Assembly (NCBI GenBank): GCA_910586825.1
Contig: CAJUJF010000003.1
Span: forward strand, 1 to 64,000
Reading direction: 5' to 3'
Length of the DNA: 64,000 bases
From: an uncultured Christensenellaceae bacterium
Lineage (GTDB): Bacteria; Bacillota; Clostridia; Christensenellales; Borkfalkiaceae
The notes under the pieces are model-generated. The model was not told the DNA's origin. It was given only the letters and a program-made list of their open reading frames with translations, and searched no databases. The position numbers were made by a program, and so were the translations under genes. How positions within the stretch are numbered: position 1 is the stretch's first letter; the number at the start of each line of letters is the position of its first letter. Positions 7,759-17,308 of the stretch are shown here, piece by piece.

Positions 7759-9735
7759 CTATTTTTTCAGCAGTTTAAACCCTTCGCGGAACGCCGTCAT
7801 CGTCTCGGAAAGATCGGCGTAATCCGTCGAGTCGGGATCGTACAGACGCAGCCGGTTGGTGATGTCTTCGTCCGCATCGTAATCGTTGCAGTTGAACCAG
7901 ACGGCGCCTTTGATCGTCTTTGCCCAAGGCGCGCGTTCTTCCGCCGCGAACGCTTCGAACATCTCTTTCACCCATTTCGCCTGCTCGGAACGGTTGCGGC
8001 CGAGCTCGGTATTCCCGCTGTTTCCGCCGGAACCGCACGCGAATTCCGAAATGATCATCGGCCATTGCGAAAACACGGGCAGATTCTTTTCGTAAAGACT
8101 CTTATAGCGCGCCTGAAAACTCTGAATGCTCGTCGCCGCCTCGTTTGCGTCGTAGTTGTTCATTTCGTAATTGGTGCCGCCCAAAAGGTGTACGTACTCG
8201 TTGCCGGGATAATAGCACAGGTCTTCTCCCCAGGACGAGTACGGACAGGAGTCCGCGGCGGGATTCCAGATCCAGATGCAGTTATCCACGCCCTCTTCTT
8301 CGAATATTTTGTACAGACGGATCCAGGTCTCATTGAAGATATCGGGATCGCAAAGGGTCATGATCCCGCAATAACTCGTCCAGTCCGTGTTCATCTCGTT
8401 GTTCAGGCGGAAGAGAACGGGCTTCCCGTACGTCTTGATATCTCTGGCAAGACGGTGAAAATACTCGTCGAATTTCCCGCGCAAGATATCAAACATCGGC
8501 GTTCTTTCGGCGCGCACGTTATTGTTGTTGAGCGTGTATTGGAAGGTGAACTGCAACACGGGCTTGCCGTTAAAGCCATTCCCGCCCGCCAGCTCGTTCG
8601 CCATTTTCAGCGGGAAGTGATGCCCTGCGTAATTATCCGCGTCCGAACCGGCGCCGATATGCGTGTACGTCGGATAGATGTCGAAATCGTAATCCCACGC
8701 CTCTTCGATTCCCTCCTTCATGCGCTTGCTCTTGCCGAGCATCGCCTGATAGCCCGGACTGGTTTCGACAAGCGATTCCTCGTTGCCCGGCATCGAATAG
8801 CTGAACACGCCCCAATGTACTTTTTCCGTGTTGAGGATCATATCGTAATACGCCTTGGTCTCTTCGTTCCAATTCTCGTCCCCGACCGGCTTCCCGGCGT
8901 CGAAATAGTTCTTTTCAACGCCCTGTTTCGGCATGAACGAAAAACTCTTCACGATTTTGTCCAATTCCGCGGCGCGGTCCGTTTTCGACTTCATGACAAG
9001 AAGCGCGAACGTTTTCTCGTCTTTGACTCTGCGGACGATCGCGATATTGTAATAGGGATATTCGACGGTGTTCGTCGAATCGTCGATCCGGATATCGTAA
9101 CGGTATAAATCGTAATCGGGCTTCGTCGTCACGTCGCCGACCGCGCGCTGTTGCGTAAACGGATAGGCCTTCGTCCCGTTCAGGCGCTCCATGCCGTTGG
9201 ACGTGATGTAATCGTCGTTGTTGAGGTGAAAAATCAGCCATTCGGAATTGTACGTATACCAGGGCGTCGAGCCGTTCATATACGGATTTTTGGAATTGTA
9301 ACTTACGGTGAACACCGAATCCGCGTATTCGATTTTCGTACGGTATTGGGCGATCGAATAATCGACGGAATATTCCTTGGTCGGCAACGTAAACACCGCG
9401 CCGGCGGAAGCGTTCACGAAACGCGTGTTCTGCTGATTGGACAGCTCGATCTTCACGTCCTGCCGCCGCTTCAATTCGCGGAACGAGGACACGTAATTTC
9501 CGTCCACGTAACAGCGTCCGGATTTGACGTCGCTCTTCTTCGAAAAACCGTTTTCGGTGTCGAAAAGCTCTCCTTTGCCGTACATTTCTCCGAAGAGATA
9601 ATCGTAAGTCTTGGAATCGGTGATCGCCGTTCCGTCTCCCGAAGGGGGATTCTCGCCGCCGTTGCCGCAAGCCGCAAGACCGCAGGGAAGCAGAAGCGCA
9701 CAGCCGACAAACAGCGCCGCAATTCTCTTTTTCAT
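7759..9735 (-). CDS. GH26-like glycosidase lipoprotein
   Basis: A 658-residue surface lipoprotein: basic start, hydrophobic stretch and lipobox LAAC with C23. Residues about 30-330 form a beta-rich domain that I do not recognise. Residues about 340-658 resemble the GH26 (beta-mannanase/beta-glucanase) barrel, with putative acid/base E447 (RLNNEMNTDW) and nucleophile E564 (ISEFACG), 117 residues apart, plus the WIWNP and YYPG..YV segments. GH26 is a distant assignment and the substrate is open. It is paired with a close paralogue upstream that lacks a signal peptide (stop of that gene 13 bases before this start). Confidence 0.75.
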   Translation of the reverse strand: MKKRIAALFVGCALLLPCGLAACGNGGENPPSGDGTAITDSKTYDYLFGEMYGKGELFDTENGFSKKSDVKSGRCYVDGNYVSSFRELKRRQDVKIELSNQQNTRFVNASAGAVFTLPTKEYSVDYSIAQYRTKIEYADSVFTVSYNSKNPYMNGSTPWYTYNSEWLIFHLNNDDYITSNGMERLNGTKAYPFTQQRAVGDVTTKPDYDLYRYDIRIDDSTNTVEYPYYNIAIVRRVKDEKTFALLVMKSKTDRAAELDKIVKSFSFMPKQGVEKNYFDAGKPVGDENWNEETKAYYDMILNTEKVHWGVFSYSMPGNEESLVETSPGYQAMLGKSKRMKEGIEEAWDYDFDIYPTYTHIGAGSDADNYAGHHFPLKMANELAGGNGFNGKPVLQFTFQYTLNNNNVRAERTPMFDILRGKFDEYFHRLARDIKTYGKPVLFRLNNEMNTDWTSYCGIMTLCDPDIFNETWIRLYKIFEEEGVDNCIWIWNPAADSCPYSSWGEDLCYYPGNEYVHLLGGTNYEMNNYDANEAATSIQSFQARYKSLYEKNLPVFSQWPMIISEFACGSGGNSGNTELGRNRSEQAKWVKEMFEAFAAEERAPWAKTIKGAVWFNCNDYDADEDITNRLRLYDPDSTDYADLSETMTAFREGFKLLKK

Positions 9736-9748
9736 ATTTATACTCCGT

Positions 9749-11554
9749 TTATTTTTTCGCGTTGCGGAACCCTTCGCGGAACGCCTCGACCGTGATGTTG
9801 TCGGGATCGTTGTCGGGATCGATGAACCGCAGACGGTTGCTCACTTTCGAATCGATCAGGTCGTTGCAGTTGAACCAGATCGCGCCTTTGATCTGCTTGA
9901 CCCAATCGGGCTTTTCCTTCGCGTTCAGATCGCAGAACATGTCGCGGACCCATTGCGCCTGAACGCCGAGATTGCGGCCGAGCTCGCCCGTATAATCGCC
10001 GCCCGAACCGCACGCGAATTCCGAAAGGACCATGCTCCACTGAGAGAAGATCGCATTCTTGCGGTACAGGTTCGAATAATGAGTACGGAAGGTGCGAACG
10101 GACGCCGCCGCCTTTTCCTTTTCGTAATTGTTCATTTCGTAACTCGTTCCGCCGAGCAACTGCACGTAATCCACGCCGGGGAAATAAGCGATGTCTTTCC
10201 CCCACGAAGAATACGGGATATCGGTGGAAATGGGGTTCCAGATCCAGATGCAGTTATCCACGCCTTCCGCGTCGAAAATTTTGTACAGGCGGATCCAGGT
10301 TTCGTTGAAAATCTCCGGATCGATCAGCGTCATCATGCCGCAATAACTTGTCCAGTCCGTGTTCATTTCGTTGTTGAGACGGAACAGTACAGGCTTGCCG
10401 TACTTTTTGATGTCGCGCGCAAGACGGCGGAAATGCTCGTCGTATCTGCCGCGCATGATGTCGAACATGGGCGTCTCTTCTTCGAGCACGAGGTTGTTGT
10501 TCAGCGTGAACTGATAGGTGAACTGCAATACGGGCTTGCCGTTGAATCCGTTCCCGCCGGCAAGGACGTTCGCCATCTCCAAGGAGAAATGGTGCGGCAC
10601 GTAGTCCGTGCTGTCCTTTCCCTTTCCGATATGCGTATAGGTGGGATAGATATCGAAAGGCTGACCCCACGCCTTTTCGATCGTCTCCTCCATTCTCTGA
10701 CTGTTTTTCAGGAATTTACAGTAAGTGGGATCCCCGTCGTGCAATTCGTTTTCCACGCCGGGCATCGAATAGCTGAACACGCCCCAATGCGTGCGGTCGG
10801 ACGACGAAAGCATTCTGAAATACTTCTTCGTCTCCTCGCTCCAACGGGGATTTTCCTTCGGCGCGCCGGGGAAGAAATAATTCTTCGGCGCGCCCTTGGG
10901 CGAGAATCGCACGAAACTTTCGATCAGACCCTCCATCTCCGCGCGGGCGTCCGTCCTGGATTTCATGACGAAGAGCGCGAAATTCACGGGGCTGTCCGCT
11001 TCTTTGACGACGGCGATTTCGTAATAGGGGTATTCGATATTTTCGCCCTCGACTTTCAGACCGTAAAAATAGAGATCGCAGCCCGTCTTCACGCCGAGAT
11101 CGCCGTACGGCTCTTCTTTCGAAAAGGCGTGCTTGGGAGAATGCAAACGGGTGATCCCGCAGTTTTTCAGAAATTCGTCGTTGAAGACGTGACGGAGAAG
11201 CCATTCATAGCAGTATGTATACCAGCCGTTTTCTTCGTCGTAATAGGGGTTGTCGTGCTCTTCGCTTGCAAACAGAACTTTATCGCCGAACGCGATCTTC
11301 GTACGACAGTGCGCGATCGTGTAATCCACCGCATACTTTGCGGCGGAGATCCGATAGGCGATCCCCGCGGAAACGTCGGCAAAGTACGTTCCCTTATCTC
11401 CCGCGAGTTCCAATTTCAGATCGATCCCCTCTCCCGCTTTCGGGGAATCGGTATACGCGCCGTCCATAAAACAGCGTACCTCCCGAACTCCGTCGAGGAT
11501 CTCCTTGCGATGATCGACAAACGCGGAAATATCCCGCAGCTTCGCTTCCGTCAT
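9749..11554 (-). CDS. GH26-like glycosidase paralogue without signal peptide
   Basis: This 601-residue paralogue of the adjacent lipoprotein has the same two-domain layout, with putative catalytic E396 (RLNNEMNTDW) and E512 (LSEFACG). The start is ATG 11554 because AAAGGAG lies 6 bases upstream. A longer in-frame start at 11629 falls inside the promoter spacer and is impossible for that transcript. No signal peptide or lipobox is seen, so it is predicted to be cytosolic, whereas its neighbour is surface-bound. It is the first gene of the operon that ends with GH36. Function is inferred from the GH26-like motifs only. Confidence 0.75.
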   Translation of the reverse strand: MTEAKLRDISAFVDHRKEILDGVREVRCFMDGAYTDSPKAGEGIDLKLELAGDKGTYFADVSAGIAYRISAAKYAVDYTIAHCRTKIAFGDKVLFASEEHDNPYYDEENGWYTYCYEWLLRHVFNDEFLKNCGITRLHSPKHAFSKEEPYGDLGVKTGCDLYFYGLKVEGENIEYPYYEIAVVKEADSPVNFALFVMKSRTDARAEMEGLIESFVRFSPKGAPKNYFFPGAPKENPRWSEETKKYFRMLSSSDRTHWGVFSYSMPGVENELHDGDPTYCKFLKNSQRMEETIEKAWGQPFDIYPTYTHIGKGKDSTDYVPHHFSLEMANVLAGGNGFNGKPVLQFTYQFTLNNNLVLEEETPMFDIMRGRYDEHFRRLARDIKKYGKPVLFRLNNEMNTDWTSYCGMMTLIDPEIFNETWIRLYKIFDAEGVDNCIWIWNPISTDIPYSSWGKDIAYFPGVDYVQLLGGTSYEMNNYEKEKAAASVRTFRTHYSNLYRKNAIFSQWSMVLSEFACGSGGDYTGELGRNLGVQAQWVRDMFCDLNAKEKPDWVKQIKGAIWFNCNDLIDSKVSNRLRFIDPDNDPDNITVEAFREGFRNAKK

Positions 11555-11618
11555 AATTTTTCTCCTTTTCGTTACGGCGAAACCGATTGTATTTTTAACG
11601 CCGCATTTCCTTAGTTTC

Positions 11619-11646
11619 ATTATACACACGCAATATGTTTTGTCAA
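11619..11646 (-). promoter_or_regulatory. Promoter of the GH26-GH26-Gfo/Idh-GH36 operon
   Basis: Consensus TTGACA (11646-11641) and TATAAT (11624-11619) with a 16-base spacer on the minus strand. Confidence 0.9.
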
Positions 11647-11730
11647 GATATTTCGAAAATTTTTTTATTTTTCGGGTCCGTTTTCGTAGACCGAAATTAT
11701 TTGAAAAAATGTTTTTTATTTTTACGGAAA

Positions 11731-11753
11731 AAGGCTCCGCATTGCGGAGCCTT
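11731..11753 (-). terminator. Terminator after the acyltransferase-like gene
   Basis: AAGGCTCCGC, loop ATT, GCGGAGCCTT. On the minus strand the stem is followed by TTTTTCC and further T-rich sequence, 17 bases past the stop at 11770. Confidence 0.8.
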
Positions 11754-11769
11754 CGGAATCGGTCTTATT

Positions 11770-12573
11770 TTACGGAACGGGCGGCGCAATCAATTCGCCG
11801 AACGCCGATCCGATCTTCCCGCCGCCCAATACGTACGCCTTGGCTTTTCGCTGTAAAGACGTGTTTTCGGGGAAGTTTTCGGGAGAAAGGGATTTGTCCC
11901 GATAGATCCAGAGTTTATAGTCGTCCGCATCGGGATAGGTTTCGAGAATCCGGAACCGCTTTCCGAACCCGACGAGCCGCGAATCCGCGGGAAGAAGTTT
12001 GCCGAGCGCGGGCGAGAGCATCCAGGAAGTACAAACGTAACGCGCAGGTGTCTTGCGGTATTTTTCGAAAAACCGCGCGGCAAGCGCCAGAGACTCGTCC
12101 GTCGCCTGCGCCGAGATATCCGCTTCCCCGGGGATATGAACGGAAACGTCGCCGTCCGCCCACTCGTATTCCAGAGAACCGAGGCGGAACAACAACAGCG
12201 AAAGCTGTCGCCCCGTCCAAAACCCGCGGTCGAACCCGTACTCGCCGAAACTCTCCTTATATTCGCGCACAAAGCGCGAAAAGCACCCCATCGTCTCGTA
12301 GAAGATCCCGTCGCCGATGCCTTCCCGACGGTAACGCGACTGCGTGATCTGCGCCGCCGAAAGCATGATTTTCAGCATGCGGAACCCGCGCGCGTCCTCT
12401 CCGAGACGGTCTTTCAAGGCGGCATACGCTTGATCATAACCCCGTTCGTCACAGAGTCCCCGATAAAAATCCCGCAATTCCGCTTCGGGAATTTCCTCCT
12501 CCGCGCGAAGGGTTTCCGCGGCGGCCTCTTCGGGCATGTCGATCTTGGAGAGAATTTCCTCCAAAAAACTCAT
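11770..12573 (-). CDS. Putative GNAT-like acyltransferase-domain protein
   Basis: This 267-residue protein resembles the two-part acyltransferase proteins annotated with NAT N-terminal and GNAT-like C-terminal domains (YRREGIGDGIFYETM, a helical middle, then LALAARFFEKY). This is recalled from family resemblance with moderate confidence. The start is ATG 12573, whose A is shared with the TAA of the GH31 gene (TAATG), so translation is coupled. A much longer open frame upstream overlaps GH31 and is rejected. It is the last gene of the 18934-11770 operon. It may acylate a sugar or protein; the substrate is unknown. Confidence 0.6.
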   Translation of the reverse strand: MSFLEEILSKIDMPEEAAAETLRAEEEIPEAELRDFYRGLCDERGYDQAYAALKDRLGEDARGFRMLKIMLSAAQITQSRYRREGIGDGIFYETMGCFSRFVREYKESFGEYGFDRGFWTGRQLSLLLFRLGSLEYEWADGDVSVHIPGEADISAQATDESLALAARFFEKYRKTPARYVCTSWMLSPALGKLLPADSRLVGFGKRFRILETYPDADDYKLWIYRDKSLSPENFPENTSLQRKAKAYVLGGGKIGSAFGELIAPPVP

Positions 12574-14573
12574 TACTTTTTCTCCTGCGGCACTTTCAGT
12601 TTCCGAAGCGCGGTTTTCAGTTCCGACTTGCTCTCGCCGTTCCCGACGTACATTTCGTATTCCGCCGCATTGCCCGACACGATCCAACGCAGTTTCGTCT
12701 CGTCGAGCGCATCGACGCATTTCGCGGGTTCGGCAAGCGGTAACGCATGCCCCTTGCGCAGGAAGAACACCGTTTCGGTAAGCGGAATTTCCAAATAATG
12801 ATCGCCCGCGGAAAGCATCGTTTCTTCGTAATCGGTCGCGGAACGCATGCGGATCATCTTCATCTCTTCGGGAAGATACACGTATCTGCCCGCCGCGTTC
12901 TGTTCGTATACGGGCGCGATCATCAATCCTTCGCCGACCATGAGCTGGTCTTCCACCGTCCGCGCGCGGCGGTCGTTGGGGAAATCGAACGCAAGCGGAC
13001 GGAACATCATATCGCCGCGCGTCGCGCTCTTGACGAACTCGCTGTAAAGCCAAGGCACGAGGGCATAGCGGATTCCGAGCAGATTGCGGAAAGTCTTTTT
13101 ATCCTTGAAGCGGAAGCACTCCTGCATGCGCGTATCCAGCGTGGAATGGTTGCGCATGAGCGGCGTGAAGATTCCGAGCGCCGTCCAGCGCAAGAGCAGG
13201 TCTTCCGACGTGTTGTCGCCGAACCCGCCGATGTCCGCGCCGACGTATAAAAATCCGCACATGTTGAGCGAGGGAAGCATTTTCAGATTCAGCAAAAGAT
13301 GCGTCCACCAGGAAGCGTTGTCGCCCGTCCAGATTCCGCCGTAACGGTGCATGCCGATATGGGACGATCGCGAGAAGAGCAGATACCGTTTGTCGGGCTG
13401 ATACTCTTCGAAGTATTCCGCCGCGGCGCGCGTCATGTAACACCCGAACAGGTTATGTACGCTCAGATGGGAAACGGTTCCGTTCGGCGTGTCGTGGAAG
13501 AACTCGGCATAGTCCGCGCGGTTGTTCGCAAGCGTGCCGATCGCGCCAAGGATCCCGTGATATTCTTCGAGCGGCATGTTTCTGCCTCGCGCCGAAGCGA
13601 CCTTTTCCAAGACGCCCGCCAGCCGTTTTTTGGAGTAGAAAATCGAAGGCTCGTTCATGTCGTTCCAAAATCCTTCGATTCCCTCGTCGAGCAAAATGCG
13701 GTATTTGGACCCGAACCATTTGCGTGCTTCGGGATTGAGTACGTCGGGGAACACGCTGTCTCCCGGCCATACCCCGACGACGTAAGGCTCGCCCTCCGCG
13801 TCTTTGCAGAAATAGCCCTTTTCAACCCCCTCTTCGTAAATATCGTAACCCTTTTCGACTTTGACGCCCGCGTCGATAATGGGGATCAGACGGATCCCGC
13901 GTTTTTTCATGTCCGCCGCCAATGCCTTCAAATCGGGATAGCGCTCTTTATTGACGGTGAAATCCTTATAATGATCCATGTAATCGATGTCGAGATAGAT
14001 CATGTCGAGAGGCATGTCGCTTTCGGCGTATCCGTCCGCAACTTCGCGGATGTCCGCTTCGCAACGGTATCCCCAGCGGGATTGCCCGAATCCGAACGCC
14101 CACTTGGGAGGAATATAGCTGTCGCCGATGAGTTTGCGGAATTCCCGCACCACTTCGACGGCGGATTTTCCTTCCACGATATAGAGATCGAAGTCCGCAA
14201 CCGCCTTTACGCGCAATTCGTCGGGATCGGTATAGCCGATATCGAAAAGCACTCTGTCGGCGCAATCGAAAAACGCGCCGAACACGCCCTTCTTGCCCGC
14301 GACGACGATAAAGTTGTGTGCGCCGTAGAGCGCGATGCGCTTTTCGGTGATGATCGGGTCGTCTTCGTTACAGCTCTCGTAGTGCCAGCCGCGCTTGTTG
14401 ATGCCGCGAACCGCCTCGCCGAGTCCGTACACGCAGTCTTCGGGGGCGAGCGCAAGCGTGAACTCTCCCTCCGCATTCAGACGGAACGCCGTCTGCTCTT
14501 TCTTCTCCGCCGCGATTTCGCACGCGACGGCGCCCGTGGGGAAAGGGTTCCCGTAACGGTATTTCCGAATCAT
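12573..14573 (-). CDS. GH31 alpha-glucosidase-type glycoside hydrolase
   Basis: A 666-residue GH31 enzyme without signal peptide. The nucleophile is D305 in the family signature GFWNDMNEP and the acid/base is D418 in WTGDN; the GFGQSRWGY and DIGGF segments are also classic. GH31 members cleave terminal alpha-linked glucose, xylose or related sugars, and this sequence does not settle which. It lies between a GH20-like gene upstream (25-base gap) and the acyltransferase-like gene downstream (1-base overlap). AAGGAGAAG precedes the ATG. Confidence 0.92.
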   Translation of the reverse strand: MIRKYRYGNPFPTGAVACEIAAEKKEQTAFRLNAEGEFTLALAPEDCVYGLGEAVRGINKRGWHYESCNEDDPIITEKRIALYGAHNFIVVAGKKGVFGAFFDCADRVLFDIGYTDPDELRVKAVADFDLYIVEGKSAVEVVREFRKLIGDSYIPPKWAFGFGQSRWGYRCEADIREVADGYAESDMPLDMIYLDIDYMDHYKDFTVNKERYPDLKALAADMKKRGIRLIPIIDAGVKVEKGYDIYEEGVEKGYFCKDAEGEPYVVGVWPGDSVFPDVLNPEARKWFGSKYRILLDEGIEGFWNDMNEPSIFYSKKRLAGVLEKVASARGRNMPLEEYHGILGAIGTLANNRADYAEFFHDTPNGTVSHLSVHNLFGCYMTRAAAEYFEEYQPDKRYLLFSRSSHIGMHRYGGIWTGDNASWWTHLLLNLKMLPSLNMCGFLYVGADIGGFGDNTSEDLLLRWTALGIFTPLMRNHSTLDTRMQECFRFKDKKTFRNLLGIRYALVPWLYSEFVKSATRGDMMFRPLAFDFPNDRRARTVEDQLMVGEGLMIAPVYEQNAAGRYVYLPEEMKMIRMRSATDYEETMLSAGDHYLEIPLTETVFFLRKGHALPLAEPAKCVDALDETKLRWIVSGNAAEYEMYVGNGESKSELKTALRKLKVPQEKK

Positions 14574-14598
14574 AATCTTCTCCTTGTTTTTGTTGTCG

Positions 14599-16455
14599 TT
14601 ATTCGTTTACGTTCACGGAGGACATTCTGCGCCAACGCCATTCGCATTGGTCGAAGTCCTCTTCGAACTTGTCGCCGTTGCCCATAAAATCCAGCAGCCG
14701 TTCCGCGAGTTCCGGAATGCTCTCCGCCGCGCCTTCGAGATACGCGCCGATCTTCGAGATCGCCGCGGAAACGCGCTGTTTCAGCGCGCCGATCCTGATG
14801 TCCTGCACGTCGAACCCGTTCGAACGGTTTTCGCGGTGCCATTGCGCATGCAGCGCAGCGTAAAACTCTTCGATCCGCTCCTGCAACGAGTTCAGCGCGC
14901 TAAGAAGCCGACCGAGTTCTTTACGGTCCCCTTTTTGATATGCTTCCCGCAAGAGGATCCCCATTTCCGTTTTGATTTCGAGGATACGGCTCAAACGGTA
15001 TTGCGTTTCGAACAGATACCGCCATTTCCCCGCCTTGTCCCGCGCCGAAGCAAGCCGTTTCGTATGCGATTCGTAGAGTTTGTTCGTGCCGCGCGCGATC
15101 GTCGTATCGAGCGTGCCGAGCAGAACGTCGTTGAACAAGAGATATTTGTTCGCGCTGTTGAGTTCGCTCACGTCGTCGTGACCGGACACGCGGTTGCACA
15201 AATCGATCGTCATGAACGTTTCGAACGGAACGCCCGCAAACGTCCCGAAACTCTTCCTAAAAGCTTCGTCGATTTCCGCGTTGCCGTAATTGAGCCGCCC
15301 GCAGTACAAAAGCGCGGGAAGGGTTGCGAACGGCGAACATTCCGCGCCGTTGTCCCCCCAGCCTGTCACCACGTAATCGCGGACGCCCTTGCGGATACAG
15401 GCGCGCGCCGAAGCGCCGCACGTTGCGAACGCGAAGCGGTTGTCGGGCGTATAGCCGACCCATTTCCACGCCCCGCCCGCAAACCCGATCGGGTTGCGGA
15501 ATTTGAGATGCCGTTCGAGATTTTCCGCATAATGCTCTTCGCTTAAATTTCCGTAATCCCAATAGATCAACTGCATGTTTTCGGGAACGGAAGAGAGCAC
15601 TTCTTCGGGAAGATCCTCGCCGTACTGCGCCGAAAAAGAACGCGAAAAGAACATATCCGACCACATCATCGGGCGGAATCCGTACTTCTCGCAAATTGCG
15701 ACGACGCGCGCAAGGTGTTCGGACATGATCTCGAACCGCCCTCTCGCGCCGTGACGGTCCATGTATTTCCCGCGGCCGAGCATGTACGCTTCGTCCATGC
15801 CCACGTTGATGCGACGGGAAGAGAAATACTCCGCGCAGGTCGAAATCAGGTCTTCGAGAAAGGCGTACGTCCGCTCCTCTCCCACGAGAAGAATGTCGTT
15901 TACGTCGAACAGCCAGTCGTACGCATAATGCCGCGTGAGCGAATTGAAGTGCGCAAGCGTCTGGATATACGGCACAAGCTCGATCCCGAACAGGCGGCAG
16001 TATTCGTCCAATTCCCGAATGTCCTCTTTCGTGTACGGCGTGCGCAGATACCCGAAATAGGGCTGGTTCTTAACGACGAACGTATCTTCCATATACAGAC
16101 CGAGGCTGTCATAGCCCGCGACTGCGAGATAGCGGACGAGTTCGCGCAAAGTCTCCGTTTTCGGAACCGCGTTGCGCGACACGTCGAGCATATAACACAA
16201 ATCGCGGAAGGACGGATCAAAACGCAGCGCGCCCTTCCCTTCCCCGTCGGAAATCGCTTTGAGCGCGTAAAAAACCTGCACCCGCTTTTGCGCGCGGATC
16301 CGAAACCCGCCGTCCTCGCCCGTAACCGTGAATTCGCCGCAACCTTCTTCCGCCGAAACGGGAACGCCGTCGGAAGACAGCTCGAACCCGAACTTTCCCG
16401 AAAGCTCCCGCGCGGCGCGCAGAAGCTCTTCTTTCGCAGTAAAACGAATTTTCAT
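14599..16455 (-). CDS. GH20-like beta-N-acetylhexosaminidase
   Basis: A 618-residue protein with an N-terminal alpha/beta domain and a TIM barrel that begins at LCYMLDVSRNAVP. The catalytic Asp-Glu pair of GH20 is seen as D221-E222 in VGMDEAY. It should remove terminal GlcNAc or GalNAc, probably in the cytosol because no signal peptide is present. The start at ATG 16455 overlaps the ROK kinase stop by 4 bases; a longer frame to 16941 runs through the kinase gene and is rejected. The C-terminal 220 residues are helical. The overlap with a sugar kinase fits amino-sugar release followed by phosphorylation. Confidence 0.8.
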   Translation of the reverse strand: MKIRFTAKEELLRAARELSGKFGFELSSDGVPVSAEEGCGEFTVTGEDGGFRIRAQKRVQVFYALKAISDGEGKGALRFDPSFRDLCYMLDVSRNAVPKTETLRELVRYLAVAGYDSLGLYMEDTFVVKNQPYFGYLRTPYTKEDIRELDEYCRLFGIELVPYIQTLAHFNSLTRHYAYDWLFDVNDILLVGEERTYAFLEDLISTCAEYFSSRRINVGMDEAYMLGRGKYMDRHGARGRFEIMSEHLARVVAICEKYGFRPMMWSDMFFSRSFSAQYGEDLPEEVLSSVPENMQLIYWDYGNLSEEHYAENLERHLKFRNPIGFAGGAWKWVGYTPDNRFAFATCGASARACIRKGVRDYVVTGWGDNGAECSPFATLPALLYCGRLNYGNAEIDEAFRKSFGTFAGVPFETFMTIDLCNRVSGHDDVSELNSANKYLLFNDVLLGTLDTTIARGTNKLYESHTKRLASARDKAGKWRYLFETQYRLSRILEIKTEMGILLREAYQKGDRKELGRLLSALNSLQERIEEFYAALHAQWHRENRSNGFDVQDIRIGALKQRVSAAISKIGAYLEGAAESIPELAERLLDFMGNGDKFEEDFDQCEWRWRRMSSVNVNE

Positions 16456-17303
16456 ATATCTCCCAAAAGCGCGACGGCGCCGTAGACGCCCGCGCGCGAT
16501 CCGAGCCGCGCGAACGCAACGTCCGCCTGTTCTCCGATCAGCTCCGTCACCGTATCCCGCGACTGCATGACACCGCCGCCGAGCAGGATCAGATCGGGCG
16601 CGACCGCCGTACGGATATCGCAGAGCAACAGGTTCAGCTCTTTGCCGAACTCCCGCAAAAGCTCCGCCGCCTCCGCGTTCCCCGCCTCGTACAGCCCGAA
16701 CAACTGCTTGCAGCTTTCGAGCGCGGGGATCCGTTCTCTTCCGCGCGCCGTCAGCGCGGTCGCGGAAAGATACGCCTCCGCGCAACCCCGCCTGCCGCAG
16801 GAACAAATTCTTCCGTCCGGATACAGGACGATATGCCCCCAACGCCCCGCGTTGAAACGCTTTCCGCGCAAAATTTCGCCGTTTACGAGACTCGCGCCGC
16901 CCACGCCCGTACCGAACGTGAGCATCGTCGCGTTTTTGCAATCGGGGTAAAAATACAGCTCTCCTTTCAGCGCGCAGACAGCGTCGTTATCCGCAACGCA
17001 AGGCACGCCGAAACGGTCGGAAACCGTCTTGGCAATTTCCGCGCCCGTCCAGCCCATGAGGTTATCCGTGGCGTACACGCACCTGCCCGCAACGGGGTCG
17101 ATATCGCCCGCCGAAGAAATCCCGATCGGCGTATCCGGCGACTCCAACCCTTCAATAACAGAGAAAAGCATGGAGAAAATCTCTTCTCTTCCTGCTTTTC
17201 CGTGCGTCGGACGCGAACATTCGCGTACGATTTCGTTGTTCGCACCGAACAGCGCGCCCTTGATCGTCGTGCCGCCGATGTCGATACCGATTTTGTTTTT
17301 CAT
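16452..17303 (-). CDS. ROK-family sugar kinase
   Basis: This 283-residue kinase has the N-terminal ATP phosphate-binding motif GIDIGGTTIKG and the ROK zinc motif CSCGRRGCAEAY. ROK kinases phosphorylate glucose, GlcNAc, ManNAc or fructose. With a hexosaminidase overlapping downstream and NanE in the neighbouring operon, an N-acetylhexosamine substrate is likely (inference). The start is ATG 17303; an upstream in-frame ATG at 17396 lies within the preceding gene. The gap to the upstream stop is 5 bases. Confidence 0.9.
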   Translation of the reverse strand: MKNKIGIDIGGTTIKGALFGANNEIVRECSRPTHGKAGREEIFSMLFSVIEGLESPDTPIGISSAGDIDPVAGRCVYATDNLMGWTGAEIAKTVSDRFGVPCVADNDAVCALKGELYFYPDCKNATMLTFGTGVGGASLVNGEILRGKRFNAGRWGHIVLYPDGRICSCGRRGCAEAYLSATALTARGRERIPALESCKQLFGLYEAGNAEAAELLREFGKELNLLLCDIRTAVAPDLILLGGGVMQSRDTVTELIGEQADVAFARLGSRAGVYGAVALLGDI

Positions 17304-17308
17304 AGATC

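Noticed and set aside
6649-9108. 819-codon open frame on the plus strand opposite the Gfo/Idh and GH26-like genes
   Set aside because: It is the antisense frame of GC-rich codons in real genes; its protein is Arg/His/Val-rich without family features or a ribosome site.
11555-11629. Longer start for the second GH26-like protein
   Set aside because: It would begin inside the -35/-10 spacer of its own promoter, whereas ATG 11554 has a good ribosome site.
12574-13053. N-terminal extension of the acyltransferase-like gene
   Set aside because: It overlaps GH31 coding sequence; the TAATG junction at 12573 gives a natural start.
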